Source of the DNA: Allobosea psychrotolerans
Lineage (GTDB): Bacteria > Pseudomonadota > Alphaproteobacteria > Rhizobiales > Beijerinckiaceae
Direction: 5' to 3'
DNA: 64,000 bases
NCBI RefSeq assembly: GCF_002917105.1
Contig: NZ_PQFZ01000021.1
Coordinates: 1-64,000, forward strand
The notes beneath the pieces are model-generated. The model searched no databases and was not told where the DNA came from. It was given only the letters and a program-made list of their open reading frames with translations. Shown here one piece after another: positions 50,464-59,469 of this stretch (position 1 is the first letter of the stretch; the number at the start of each line of letters is the position of its first letter). Both the position numbers and the translations under genes were made by a program.

Positions 50464-53400
50464 CTATCGCCTGATCGCCTTCATTGCCTCGGTGATAGCG
50501 ACGGTCTCGACCGAGACGCGCGTCACGCGCCCGAGCAGGTCGACGACTTTTTCCTTATAGTCGGCGAAGCGATATGTGTTGAACTTCTCGCGGATGGTCG
50601 GGTCCTTCGGCGTCTTCTCCTTGTGCTGGTCAAGCACCCAGTCGAGGCCGGAGCGGTTGCCGAGTTTGTAGCTCCAGGCTTCGGGCGGAACGCCGGAAAG
50701 CTGAGTCTCGCTGTCGAGGACGATAATGCCGTTGTCGCGATCGGGCTTGAGGATCGGCTTCGGCGTCACGCCGGCGGCGCGCGCCTTCTCATCGGGCGTG
50801 TCGAGCCGCAGCAGGGGCCAGGGCTCGACGCTTTCATAGCCGATATGGAGGGTCATCAGCGTCTTACCCCAGCCGGCCCAGCGCCAGAAATCGGGATAGA
50901 ACGGGATGCGCGGAAACTCGCGCTTGAGGTTCTGCGCATAGGTCTCGCGATAGATCGGGTCGTGCAGCACGCCATAGACGTAGTGGAAGATGTCGTCTTT
51001 GGTCAGCATGCGGTCGTCGGGCTTCTTACCGAAGTTGTTCTGGAACTGGGAGAGGCCCCAATCTGTAATATTGTCGCTTCTCTGGCCATCGGAGGTGTAG
51101 CGATAGCGAAACAAGCATTGAGTTCCACCGTTTCCATTCTTCAGGAATCCGTAATCGACAATACCTGTAGCGGCAAGGGTTGAAAGTTTGTTGCTCGATG
51201 AAACGCACAAAAAAGATATCGTTTTGTTTTCGTGGCCGATAAATCCCGCAAAGCTTCCGACTTCATCGACGATGAACCGAGAAAATGCGATCTGTTTTTT
51301 TACGAATGGGCGAAAATCGCCAATCTCAACAGAATTTCGTAAATTAATATTGTTGCTGTCAATTTTTCTTTTTATGTTTCTCGAAAGCTTGACAATAGAA
51401 TTATCGTATTTGTCGCCATTCTTGATATTTACAATAGATAAATTGAATTTATCCAGTTTGAATTCAAGTTTTTGTGCATTGAAATCATAAACCCATTCGT
51501 CGCGACCCGTCATAATGCCAGTCGAATATTCGTCGAATATCGCTCTCTTTTGAGATTTACTGATCGAATTTTTCGTTCTCTTATCTGCGATCGGAACTAA
51601 ATCGGGCCAGTCGTTATGCGTCAGGTTAAGCCAGTTGTGCTTGCTGTCCGGCGTGATCTGGTCATACGTCAATGCGACTGCCTTCTGGCTGCCTAGCCAA
51701 GCCAGCTTGTCTTCCGATGTCTCCAGTTCCGGGCGGCGTGCATAGTGGATGCGGCAGCCTTTATGTTTCCGGTTCTTAACGAGGAATGCGATAGCGATTC
51801 CCGTCTGAATGCCGAAGACGTTATGCTTTGTTCCAGATAATTTTGGGTTGGATCTGACGTCGCCGCCAAGATCTATTACGAATATCTCGCTGAATTCGTT
51901 TGCCACAACGCTGCGAAAGCCGTCGTATGTTCGGCTTTCAATAAAAGATCGATTGGTAACAAAGGCCAAAACGCCGTCATCATGAAGCCTATCAGATGCC
52001 CACCGATAGAAGCGAGCATACATATCATACAACGCCGTCTTCTGAGCTGCCGATTTTTTAACGTAAGTGGATCGAATGCGCTGATCGATTCGCAAATAGG
52101 TCCGATTTTTATTATCGTCATTTTCGCTTTGTTGACTGGCATTATACGGAGGATTGCCGATAATTACAGAAATCTTGCGCCGGTTCTGGCGCTTGATGCG
52201 CTCGACGTTTTCCGCCGACATCGCGCCGAACAGATCGTGCTGATGGCCGGAGCGGATACCGAGCCCTTCGACATTGTCGAGCGTATCGACGAAGCACAGG
52301 CTCGGGAACTCTGCGAACTGGCCGGTAATCGCGGCATAGGTCGCCTCGATGTTCAGATTGGCGACATAATAAGGCAGGATCGCCACCTCGTTGGCGTGCA
52401 GCTCCTCTTTGTATTTATGGGTGAGCTTCTGCGGCTGGCCGCGAAAATGCTCCAGCAATTCGCAGATGAAGGTGCCGGTGCCGGTGGCTGGATCGAGAAT
52501 TTCGACGTCACGGTCGATCAGCGCCTTGCCGAAATGCTTTTGGCAGAGCCAGTCGGCACCCTCGATCATGAAGCGCACAATCTCGTTTGGCGTATAGACC
52601 ACGCCGAGCCGGTCGGCCGCCTTGGGGTTATAGACCTTGTAGAAATTCTCGTAGATCACCTTCAGGAAGGTCTGCTTCTGGGCATGGCTGGTGATTTGCG
52701 CCGCATTGGCGCGGATCGCAGCATAATAGGGCTCCAGCGCCTTGAGCGTGTCCCTCTTTGTCGCGCCGAAGAAGAACTTGGCTTCCAGCCCGTAGAGCGC
52801 CTTTGCGATGTTGTTCTCGCGGTGGAAATCGCTGTCGTTGAAGACGTTGGCAAAAATCTCCTCGGTCAGGATGTGCTGGATCAGCATCTCCCTGACATCG
52901 GCTTCCGAGACCACTGGATTGATGGTCTGCTTCGCCTGAGCGAGGAAAGTGTTCGCTGCCTCCAGAAACGCGGCATTGCTGGCATAGGCGGCATCGATTT
53001 TGGCCCGCAGTGCCTCCAGAACCGCCGGCAAATCGGCCCGGAACTGCGCCACAGCCTTGCGGAACTCGCGGATTTCCTGCCGCTCATAGGAGAAGAATAG
53101 CGAGACCAGCTTGCCGAGCTGCGCTACGTCCGTCATCGAGCAGCGTAGCACCTCCTGCCGGTTCTGGATCAGCACCGCCGTGTCGGAGTTCTCGAAGATG
53201 ATGTTGTCCTGCGGATAGCCCTTGGCGAGCTTCTTGCGGATTTCCTCGTCGAGGTCGTCGCCAGTGTCTTTCGCCTCCCAATAACCGAGCGGCACGCGCA
53301 GATCATGCAGGATCGCGCCATCCGGTACGATGCGATTTTTCTGTGGAGATTCAAACGCAAGTTCAGCGACGAAATGTAGGTGGTTCTGCTTCGACCACGC

Positions 53401-53511
53401 TTTCAGCAAGTCTTTGAAAGCTTCCCGAATGTTATTTTCCGTGACTGACCCGGAAAACTTCCTGACGCGGTCGAGGTCGTTGAGATAGGCTTGGATCAGG
53501 ATCTGGCTCAT
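50464..53511 (-). CDS. Single-chain restriction-modification enzyme (type IIG/ISP-like, N6-adenine)
   Basis: A 1015-residue protein joining nuclease and methylase. Residues 1-140 hold a PD-(D/E)xK site (VPDGAI with Asp64; GYWEAKD with Glu79 and Lys81). Methylase motifs follow: YTPNEIV (306-312), motif I DPATGTGTF (340-348) and motif IV NPPY (453-456). The remainder should contain target recognition. No helicase domain is seen, unlike type ISP enzymes of 1500 or more residues, so it is closer to IIG. Residues about 637-775 are encoded by strikingly AT-rich DNA (51185-51600), typical of a swapped recognition region. It starts 241 bases from the divergent COG2958-like gene and lies between two copies of a tRNA core sequence. 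Confidence 0.9.
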   Translation of the reverse strand: MSQILIQAYLNDLDRVRKFSGSVTENNIREAFKDLLKAWSKQNHLHFVAELAFESPQKNRIVPDGAILHDLRVPLGYWEAKDTGDDLDEEIRKKLAKGYPQDNIIFENSDTAVLIQNRQEVLRCSMTDVAQLGKLVSLFFSYERQEIREFRKAVAQFRADLPAVLEALRAKIDAAYASNAAFLEAANTFLAQAKQTINPVVSEADVREMLIQHILTEEIFANVFNDSDFHRENNIAKALYGLEAKFFFGATKRDTLKALEPYYAAIRANAAQITSHAQKQTFLKVIYENFYKVYNPKAADRLGVVYTPNEIVRFMIEGADWLCQKHFGKALIDRDVEILDPATGTGTFICELLEHFRGQPQKLTHKYKEELHANEVAILPYYVANLNIEATYAAITGQFAEFPSLCFVDTLDNVEGLGIRSGHQHDLFGAMSAENVERIKRQNRRKISVIIGNPPYNASQQSENDDNKNRTYLRIDQRIRSTYVKKSAAQKTALYDMYARFYRWASDRLHDDGVLAFVTNRSFIESRTYDGFRSVVANEFSEIFVIDLGGDVRSNPKLSGTKHNVFGIQTGIAIAFLVKNRKHKGCRIHYARRPELETSEDKLAWLGSQKAVALTYDQITPDSKHNWLNLTHNDWPDLVPIADKRTKNSISKSQKRAIFDEYSTGIMTGRDEWVYDFNAQKLEFKLDKFNLSIVNIKNGDKYDNSIVKLSRNIKRKIDSNNINLRNSVEIGDFRPFVKKQIAFSRFIVDEVGSFAGFIGHENKTISFLCVSSSNKLSTLAATGIVDYGFLKNGNGGTQCLFRYRYTSDGQRSDNITDWGLSQFQNNFGKKPDDRMLTKDDIFHYVYGVLHDPIYRETYAQNLKREFPRIPFYPDFWRWAGWGKTLMTLHIGYESVEPWPLLRLDTPDEKARAAGVTPKPILKPDRDNGIIVLDSETQLSGVPPEAWSYKLGNRSGLDWVLDQHKEKTPKDPTIREKFNTYRFADYKEKVVDLLGRVTRVSVETVAITEAMKAIRR

Positions 53512-53752
53512 GCGCTACCGTTCGCAAGAGCGCGCGCGCGATGCAATAGGTCACTTGAACCTACGCCCCCAAGCATCCCCCTGCAGAGGGTCTGGTTCAC
53601 CACTTCGGCAAAAAATCTCGGCGGCACCCCACAGGCGCCTCATCTGGGACGGGTGCTGGGTTTGGAGGCTTTGGCCCACCGATCCTCTGATATCATTGAC
53701 CAGCGACAGGCGCACGTTAGGTTGCAACGGCAACCCGAGGCAACCTCCCGAT

Positions 53753-54718
53753 ATGTCGTCCCCGTCTCTTCAGCTGTCAAAAACCGTTCCGGAATTGCTC
53801 AAGGAGCGTCCGGAGCAGCGCCTCAAGGCACGCGAGATCGCCGTATTGATCTTAGAGAGGTATCCTGAGGCCTGCGCGGCGAAGAAAGCGAAGAGTCCGA
53901 CCCTCGAAACGGATGCGGACCTCATCCAGCAGATCGTCGCCGAAATCGGCTCGCAGCGGAAGATAATCCAGGATCGATTTCCCCAAGTCCGTGTAACGGA
54001 GAGCCGCCCGCGTCAATTCTATTGGTCGGAGAAGAGCCTCGAGCTCGAGGTCATCGATGCCGAGCAGGCTCCGTCATTGACCCAGATTCCGAGGGCGCAA
54101 TCCCCCAGCCTTGAAGTTGTGGATTCCGGGCTATCTGAGCACGAGCTCTATCCCTTGCTCGGAGAATATTTCGCGGCGGAGTTCTCTGTTGATGCCATGC
54201 GCATCGATGAGCGCCGTTCATCGAACAAGCGTGGGGTCAACGGCAATCGGTGGCTCTATCCCGATGTGGTCGGCATCGAGGATCTGACCCAGGGCTGGCA
54301 CGATGAACTCAAGCAATGCGTCAGCCAGACAGGAGACTCGCGGGCGAGGCTCTGGTCGGCTGAGGTCAAGCGCCTGCTAAACCGTTCGAATGTGCGCGAG
54401 GCTTATTTCCAAGCGGTTTCAAACTCGACCTGGTCGAATATCGCCTACCTCGTAACCGCCGAGGTCGAAGGCGTGGATACGATGCAGGAGCTACGCATGC
54501 TTTATGCGCTGCACGGTGTCGGCGTCATCCGGCTGGACTGCGATAATCCGTCAGAGAGCCAGGTTTTGATCCCCGCGCGAGAGCGCGCGGCCGTCGACTG
54601 GACGACTTGCAATCGCCTTGTCGAGGAGAACCCGGACTTCAGGCAGTTCATAAAGCGCGTTCGCCACTTCTATCAGACCGGCGATCGTCAGCAGGGCTGG
54701 GCGCTCCGAAGGCCATAG
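53753..54718 (+). CDS. COG2958/HrgA-like protein: winged-helix N-terminus and PD-(D/E)xK-like C-terminus
   Basis: A 321-residue protein. Residues 9-85 resemble a HARE-type winged helix (KTVPELLKERPEQRLKAREI AVLILERYP). The C-terminal part shows nuclease-fold residues: WLYPDVVG (Asp171), WSAEVKR (Glu204, Lys206) and FQAVSNSTW (Gln220), in the order of PD-(D/E)xK enzymes. HrgA-type proteins have been found at restriction-modification loci in epsilonproteobacteria (family knowledge). Here the gene is divergent from a complete restriction enzyme. The ATG at 53753 is where homology begins; the frame is open back to 53510. It is probably a nuclease or regulator acting with the restriction system; the assignment is motif-based. 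Confidence 0.7.
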   Translation: MSSPSLQLSKTVPELLKERPEQRLKAREIAVLILERYPEACAAKKAKSPTLETDADLIQQIVAEIGSQRKIIQDRFPQVRVTESRPRQFYWSEKSLELEVIDAEQAPSLTQIPRAQSPSLEVVDSGLSEHELYPLLGEYFAAEFSVDAMRIDERRSSNKRGVNGNRWLYPDVVGIEDLTQGWHDELKQCVSQTGDSRARLWSAEVKRLLNRSNVREAYFQAVSNSTWSNIAYLVTAEVEGVDTMQELRMLYALHGVGVIRLDCDNPSESQVLIPARERAAVDWTTCNRLVEENPDFRQFIKRVRHFYQTGDRQQGWALRRP

Positions 54719-54869
54719 CGGCGCCGCATGCGCTTACTGGGGCAGTCGCCTCGTCGAGCGCGGCGCGGTTGTACCGATCACAGACCGGACCGTCGGCGAA
54801 TATCGGGTAAGTCATATAAATAATTGAAAATATTTGATAATTTCGAAATCAAAGAGGCGCGCAGCCTGC

Positions 54870-54894
54870 TTCGCAGGGCAACGCTCTATCCAGC
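54870..54894. repeat. Second copy of the tRNA-Arg anticodon-region core (att-like)
   Basis: These 25 bases equal 50270-50294 except for one base (C for G at the fifth position), at an offset of exactly 4600. They contain GGGCAACGCTCTATCCAGC of the tRNA and then diverge. They lie in an AT-rich junction just after the COG2958-like gene and before the PilZ gene, consistent with an attachment site between two adjacent inserted segments. Confidence 0.75.
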
Positions 54895-54905
54895 GCAGGC
54901 ATTCT

Positions 54906-55505
54906 CTAGAGGACAATGTCCCTGTGCCATTCGTCGGCCGATATTGGCCGGGCAAAGGCGACGGCATAGCCCCCGTTCATGACCCGAGTCACACGAGCGG
55001 ATCTGCTACCGACCTTGAAGCTGATGTCGGGCGGTATGGTGAGTTGCGTCGCAAATGCGACCCCCTCCATTGAAGCATCCAGGATTCGCGCTGGGGCCGA
55101 GCGACCATCGGGAAGGGTCACCACGCTGAACGCATGGGTCAGGGAGATCCGCTCATGCTTACGATTGTCGGGCAAGCCCAGGTCGTCGCGGTTGCCCAGC
55201 CACGTCAGAGTCGACGCCGTCTTCTCGAGTTTGCGCATCGTCGATTTGACGCTGATTGCGAACCGGTCGCGGAGGATGCGCGTTACGGTCCCCTCGATAC
55301 GGCCAAGCTCGGAAAAATAGCCGACGATACGTTGGCCCTTGTAGGGGGCGACCGCAGACTTGATCATGAGGCCGCCGGGCGAGGCGTTCACTGTCTCGCA
55401 ACCATGCTCCGAGTGGTCGGGGAGCATAAGACGTCCCGGAACTGCGACCTGCAGCCTGTAGTGACGCCGTCGATCCAAGTCAGATCCGTTTTGGGCTGCG
55501 AACAT
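54906..55505 (-). CDS. Tandem PilZ-domain protein (cyclic-di-GMP binding)
   Basis: A 199-residue protein with two PilZ modules. The first has RRRHYR (12-17) and NASPGG (40-45); the second has RKHER (115-119) and DASMEG (143-148). Both keep the RxxxR and (D/N)xSxxG motifs that hold c-di-GMP, so both may bind. No membrane segment or output domain is seen. ATG 55505 is used; GTG 55529 would add eight residues. It stands alone in the second inserted segment, and its target is unknown. Confidence 0.85.
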   Translation of the reverse strand: MFAAQNGSDLDRRRHYRLQVAVPGRLMLPDHSEHGCETVNASPGGLMIKSAVAPYKGQRIVGYFSELGRIEGTVTRILRDRFAISVKSTMRKLEKTASTLTWLGNRDDLGLPDNRKHERISLTHAFSVVTLPDGRSAPARILDASMEGVAFATQLTIPPDISFKVGSRSARVTRVMNGGYAVAFARPISADEWHRDIVL

Positions 55506-55699
55506 GACCGGACAGTAGCATGCGAGCACTTACGATCGGGTAAAGTCACTCCCTCAATAAGCGACGGAGTTTCTGAACCGCATCAGGTGTCCCGGAGGCC
55601 GCTTCGTTTGAGACACGCCGCCTTCGTCCTGCTCGGCAAGATCCGGATGGTGTGGCGAGCCAAAACCAACGATCGTCCCGCAGCAGGCGGTCATCTGGG

Positions 55700-56392
55700 C
55701 TAGTGCACCGAGCTGGCGCTCTGCGTAACACTCCCGGCCGATCCGGAATTGCGCTGCGACGCAGAGTCCGGACTGCCTAACGCCGCCAGCCAGTCATAGG
55801 CTCCCGCAATCCGAACACGCTGCAGTCGGTGCAGCATGTCGTGATCGAAATGCTCGGGGCGACAGCGAGAGCGCGCGTCGGCGCAAATGCGATCGAACAG
55901 CTGCGTGGTCACAAACGTATCCGCACTGGCTCTATGCAGGCGTCCGGAAGGCACAATGCCCATTTCGCCGACAAGGCTGCCCAGTCGATAACTTGCCCGG
56001 CCTGGAAATAGGCGTCGAGCCAGGAGGAGCGTGCAAAGAGTGCGAACGCGTTGCCCTTCAAGGAAATCATTCGCCTCGTGCTCGTAAAATTTTCGATCGA
56101 ACCCTGCATTATGGCAAACGATCGGCGATGATCCGATGAAAGACGTCAGCTGACGCATGGCTGCGGCCGTGGTCGGCGCGCCCTCCAGCATCGCAGTGGT
56201 TATACCGGTGATCTGCGTGATCTCGGCCGGCACGCGAACGCCCGGGTCGACGAAGGTCAGGAATTCTTGGCCGACCCGACCATCCACCACTTCGCGAGCC
56301 GACACCTCGATCACGCGTGCGCCCATGGCCGGGCTGAGTCCGGTCGTCTCGAAGTCGAGCACGACAAAGCGTCCGCTAGGAATGCTGTTCAA
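55700..56392 (-). CDS. DnaQ-like 3'-5' exonuclease (DEDDh)
   Basis: A 230-residue exonuclease. Exo I is VLDFETTGLS (Asp13, Glu15), Exo II is HNAGFDRKF (Asp99) and Exo III is HRASADT (His153, Asp158), the complete DEDDh set. The region after residue 205 is a Ser/Gly-rich tail. It resembles stand-alone epsilon-like proteins that trim DNA or RNA 3' ends. It is monocistronic as seen, within the inserted region; a housekeeping paralogue probably exists elsewhere. Confidence 0.9.
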   Translation of the reverse strand: MNSIPSGRFVVLDFETTGLSPAMGARVIEVSAREVVDGRVGQEFLTFVDPGVRVPAEITQITGITTAMLEGAPTTAAAMRQLTSFIGSSPIVCHNAGFDRKFYEHEANDFLEGQRVRTLCTLLLARRLFPGRASYRLGSLVGEMGIVPSGRLHRASADTFVTTQLFDRICADARSRCRPEHFDHDMLHRLQRVRIAGAYDWLAALGSPDSASQRNSGSAGSVTQSASSVH

Positions 56393-56728
56393 GGTCGGGC
56401 TCTCCGCGCCTGCTTCATCGATTCGAAAGCAAGGATATCATCCAGCGATGATGGGGCCGCGCCGAAATTTTTTCGGCTATTCGAGCCGATGGTCAGCTGA
56501 ATGTGGCGCGGTCGTGCCGAACCGAAACGTGGTCGTATCTCACCCGAGAATTCGCGGCGCAAGCTGCTGTCGATGCAGGGTGATTTTGGTAGTGCCTCGG
56601 GCGCGAACCCAGCTTCGGAGGGACCTGCTCCCTCGGCAGACTGACTTTAGCAGGCAGTATTCTCCAGGGGGGGCGAGGCGCAGCTTCAGTGTCGCGTCGT
56701 GTAGAGCTCGATGAGATTTCAACGAGAA
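56393..56728. other. Intergenic region between exonuclease and serine hydrolase genes
   Basis: About 335 bases without a supported gene. Short frames on both strands show no domain. The segment may hold the promoter of the exonuclease gene on the minus strand; no clear promoter or terminator was identified. Confidence 0.35.
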
Positions 56729-57646
56729 TCAAAGCGTTAGGATCTCTTTCGCAGCGATGGATCCTAGCTGCGGCAGAAACCCGTCATCCTCAGCGATCGC
56801 CTCGCCTTGTGAAAACACTGTCAGGATGAACTCGACGCCATTTGGCAGAACGGCCCGAAGCGCGTCATGACGTCGAAAATCCGCGCGCGCGTCACCGAGC
56901 CAGCGAGTGCGCCCAGCTTTCGACCAGATCTGCGTTCCTTCAGGCGTGCCGCCGGCCAAATAGCCCGTGACCTGATAGGCTCCCCGCTGACGGAAGGGGC
57001 TCGCTAGATCGCGGGCGAGTAGATTCTGGACCTTCACTCGTCTCGCCTCGGTCAGCACCGAGCCATGGAAGATCGCGTGCATCAAGCTGGCCATCGCCAT
57101 CGGCGTGAGGGCGTTGTGGCCGGCGGGCGAGCGGTCGAGACCGATCTTTTCCCGGCCATAGCGCAGGTCGTCCATCAGCTTCTGATTGAGATTGATCCCG
57201 GCCAGCCCCGGCGAGCCGAGCTGCACGAAGAAGCGATTGACGACCTGACGTCGATCCATCCACGCTGCCATCTCCGATTCAGAAAGTAGCGTATCCCCGG
57301 TCGTTCCAGACAGCAGGTCGATGACGTAATTGGTCGCGGAATTCGAGGACCAGAGAATCATGTCGCGCATGGCGCGATCCAGCTCCTCGTGCTCGGTGAG
57401 ATGCCCCGCTTCCAGCGCGGCCTGCGCTGCGACGAGGAAGAAGACCTTGACCAGCGAACAAGGGTAGCTGAGCCAGTCGGGCCGAAGCGCAGCGCCCTTG
57501 GGCCGCCCGCCATCCGGCGCGGGCTGAAGCAGCACGAAGCCGAACTGCTCGGTCGGAACACTACGTTCGCGGAAGATGGCCTGCGCCTTCGCCGTCAGCA
57601 GCGTGCCGATGCGCTGCAGGTTTTCGTCGGTGTCGAAAAGGCTCAT
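56729..57646 (-). CDS. Serine hydrolase, class A beta-lactamase-like, without signal peptide
   Basis: A 305-residue penicillin-recognising-fold protein. The SxxK motif is CSLVK (Ser64, Lys67), the SxN motif is SSN (100-102) and the third motif is probably SKAG, a variant of KTG. The beginning MSLFDTDENLQRIG has no signal peptide, so it is cytoplasmic and unlikely to be a resistance enzyme. It follows the peptide permease genes on the same strand by 34 bases and may hydrolyse an amide or peptide imported by that transporter. Confidence 0.8.
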   Translation of the reverse strand: MSLFDTDENLQRIGTLLTAKAQAIFRERSVPTEQFGFVLLQPAPDGGRPKGAALRPDWLSYPCSLVKVFFLVAAQAALEAGHLTEHEELDRAMRDMILWSSNSATNYVIDLLSGTTGDTLLSESEMAAWMDRRQVVNRFFVQLGSPGLAGINLNQKLMDDLRYGREKIGLDRSPAGHNALTPMAMASLMHAIFHGSVLTEARRVKVQNLLARDLASPFRQRGAYQVTGYLAGGTPEGTQIWSKAGRTRWLGDARADFRRHDALRAVLPNGVEFILTVFSQGEAIAEDDGFLPQLGSIAAKEILTL

Positions 57647-57680
57647 GGCGCACCTGTCGCAGGCTGGTCGGAAAAGGAGA

Positions 57681-58493
57681 TCAGCCCTTGGGCCGAAGGG
57701 CGGTGTCGAGGCCTTCGCCGATCAGTGCGAAGGTGACGCCGGTGTAGATGATCGCGAATCCCGGAAAGGTTCCGATCCACCAGGCATCGAACAGGAACTG
57801 GCGCCCGTCCGAGATCATAAGCCCCCATTCCGGCGTCGGTGGCTGGATGCCGAGGCCGAGGAAGCTGAGCGAGGTCACGGCGAGGATGGTCAGCACCACG
57901 TCGGCCATCGCGTAGACGATCGCCGGGTTCACGGCGTTTGGCAGGATATGGGCGGTGATGATCCGCGGTGTTGTGCAGCCGAGGCTGCGCGCCGCCTGGA
58001 CGAATTCGAGATTGCGCAGCACCAGCACTTCGCCGCGCACGATGCGGGCGAACGAGATCCAGTTCACCAGAAGGAAGGCCAGGTAGAGATTGGCCTCGCC
58101 CGGTCCCAGCACGCCGACGATGGCGATGACGAGCACATAGAAGGGGAAGGCCCAGAAGATGTCGGTGACGCGCATGATCAAGGTGTCGATGCGCCCGCCG
58201 ATGAAGCCGGAGATCGCGCCGATCACCACGCCAAGAAGGGCCGGCGCGACGACGCAGATCAGCGCGACCTTGAGATCGACATAGCCGCCGACCAGCACGC
58301 GCGAGGCGACATCGCGACCGAGATCGTCGGTGCCGAACCAGTTCGACAGGGAGGGCGGCTGGAGCGTGTTGCCGTAGACGACTTCGAAGGGATCGTGCGG
58401 TGTCCAGATCTGGCCGAGCGCGACGAAGGCTGCGAGCAGCGCCAGCATAGCGAGCCCGATGAAGAGGCTCGGATTGGAGCGGAGACGGCTCAT
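57681..58493 (-). CDS. Peptide-type ABC transporter permease (DppC class)
   Basis: A 270-residue permease: NPSLFIGLAMLALLAAFVAL, NWFGTDDLGRDVASRVLVGG, EAA loop (QAARSLGCTTPRIITAHILP) and EGLDTALRPKG at the end. ATG 58493 gives the family N-terminus and lies four bases from the upstream permease stop; the frame is open 13 codons further. Its DppB partner upstream is frameshifted, so the transporter may be non-functional. Confidence 0.9.
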   Translation of the reverse strand: MSRLRSNPSLFIGLAMLALLAAFVALGQIWTPHDPFEVVYGNTLQPPSLSNWFGTDDLGRDVASRVLVGGYVDLKVALICVVAPALLGVVIGAISGFIGGRIDTLIMRVTDIFWAFPFYVLVIAIVGVLGPGEANLYLAFLLVNWISFARIVRGEVLVLRNLEFVQAARSLGCTTPRIITAHILPNAVNPAIVYAMADVVLTILAVTSLSFLGLGIQPPTPEWGLMISDGRQFLFDAWWIGTFPGFAIIYTGVTFALIGEGLDTALRPKG

Positions 58494-58497
58494 CGAT

Positions 58498-59432
58498 TCA
58501 CTCCAGCCTGATGCGGGGATCGGCGAGCGCATAGGCGAGGTCGGTCGCCAGATTGATCAGCACGACGAGGACGGCGAAGACGATGGTGAGCCCCTGGATC
58601 AGCGGATAGTCGCGGGCGAAGATTGACTCGACGAAAAGCGAGCCGAGCCCCGGCAAGGCGAAGACGGTCTCGATCACCACCGTGCCACCGATCACCCAGC
58701 TCGTATGCGCGCCGAGCACCGAGATCGAGCTGATCAGCGCATTGGGCAGCACATGGACACCCATGAGGCGGCCCGGGCCGGCGCCCTTGGCGCGCGCCGT
58801 CGTGACATAGTCCGAGCCGAGCACGGCGAGGATGGCGCTGCGCAGGCTGCGGATCGTGAGAGAGGCAGTGGCCAACGCGATGACGAGAGCCGGCAGCGTC
58901 GTGTGGTGCAGGCGCGAGAGCATGTCGTCGCATAGCCCGAGGTCGGGAACAGCGGCAGCCAGATTGCAAATAGGATGACGAAGATCAGGCCGAGCCAGAA
59001 GGATGGCATCGCGATCACGGTGGTGAAGGCGAGCTTGATCGCGAGGTCGACCGGCCCGCCGCGCCGCGTTGCCGACCAGAGCGCGAGCGGCACTGTCATC
59101 ACCACGGCGAGTACTGTCGAATAGGCGACGAGCCACAGGGTGGCCGGCAGCCGCTCGAGCACGAGCTGCATCACCGGCCGGGCATGCACGACCGAGCGGC
59201 CGAGGCTGCCTGAACCGATATCGGCGAGGAAAAGCAGATACTGACGCCAGAGCGGCAGGTCGAGGCCGAGTCGCTGCTTCATCAGCGCGATCTCCTCGGG
59301 ACCACCGCGTGCACCGAGGAGGAGCGTCGCAGGGTCGCCGGGGAGGGCGCGCAGCAGCAGGAAACAGGCCAGCGTGATGCCGAAGAGGACCGGCACCAAC
59401 TGGGCGAGGCGCTTGACGATGTAGATCAGCAT
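58498..59432 (-). pseudogene. Peptide-type ABC transporter permease (DppB class), frameshifted
   Basis: The N-terminal part (MLIYIVKRLAQLVPVLFGIT to WLPLFPTSGY) runs from 59432 to about 58935 in one frame; the C-terminal part (DDMLSRLHHTTLPALVIALA to LAYALADPRIRLE) continues in another frame to 58498. The two fit end to end as a normal permease of about 312 residues. The break is near 58929-58934, where one base seems to be missing (GGCTATGCGACGAC on the minus strand). It may be a true mutation or a sequencing error. Both adjoining operon genes are intact. Confidence 0.85.
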
Positions 59433-59469
59433 GGCGGTGCGGCAGGAACGGCGTGGCAGCGCCCGTCCG

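Noticed and set aside
54834..55073. Short plus-strand frame at the tRNA-core junction
   Set aside because: It is made of the att-like repeat and antisense of the PilZ gene, with no domain.
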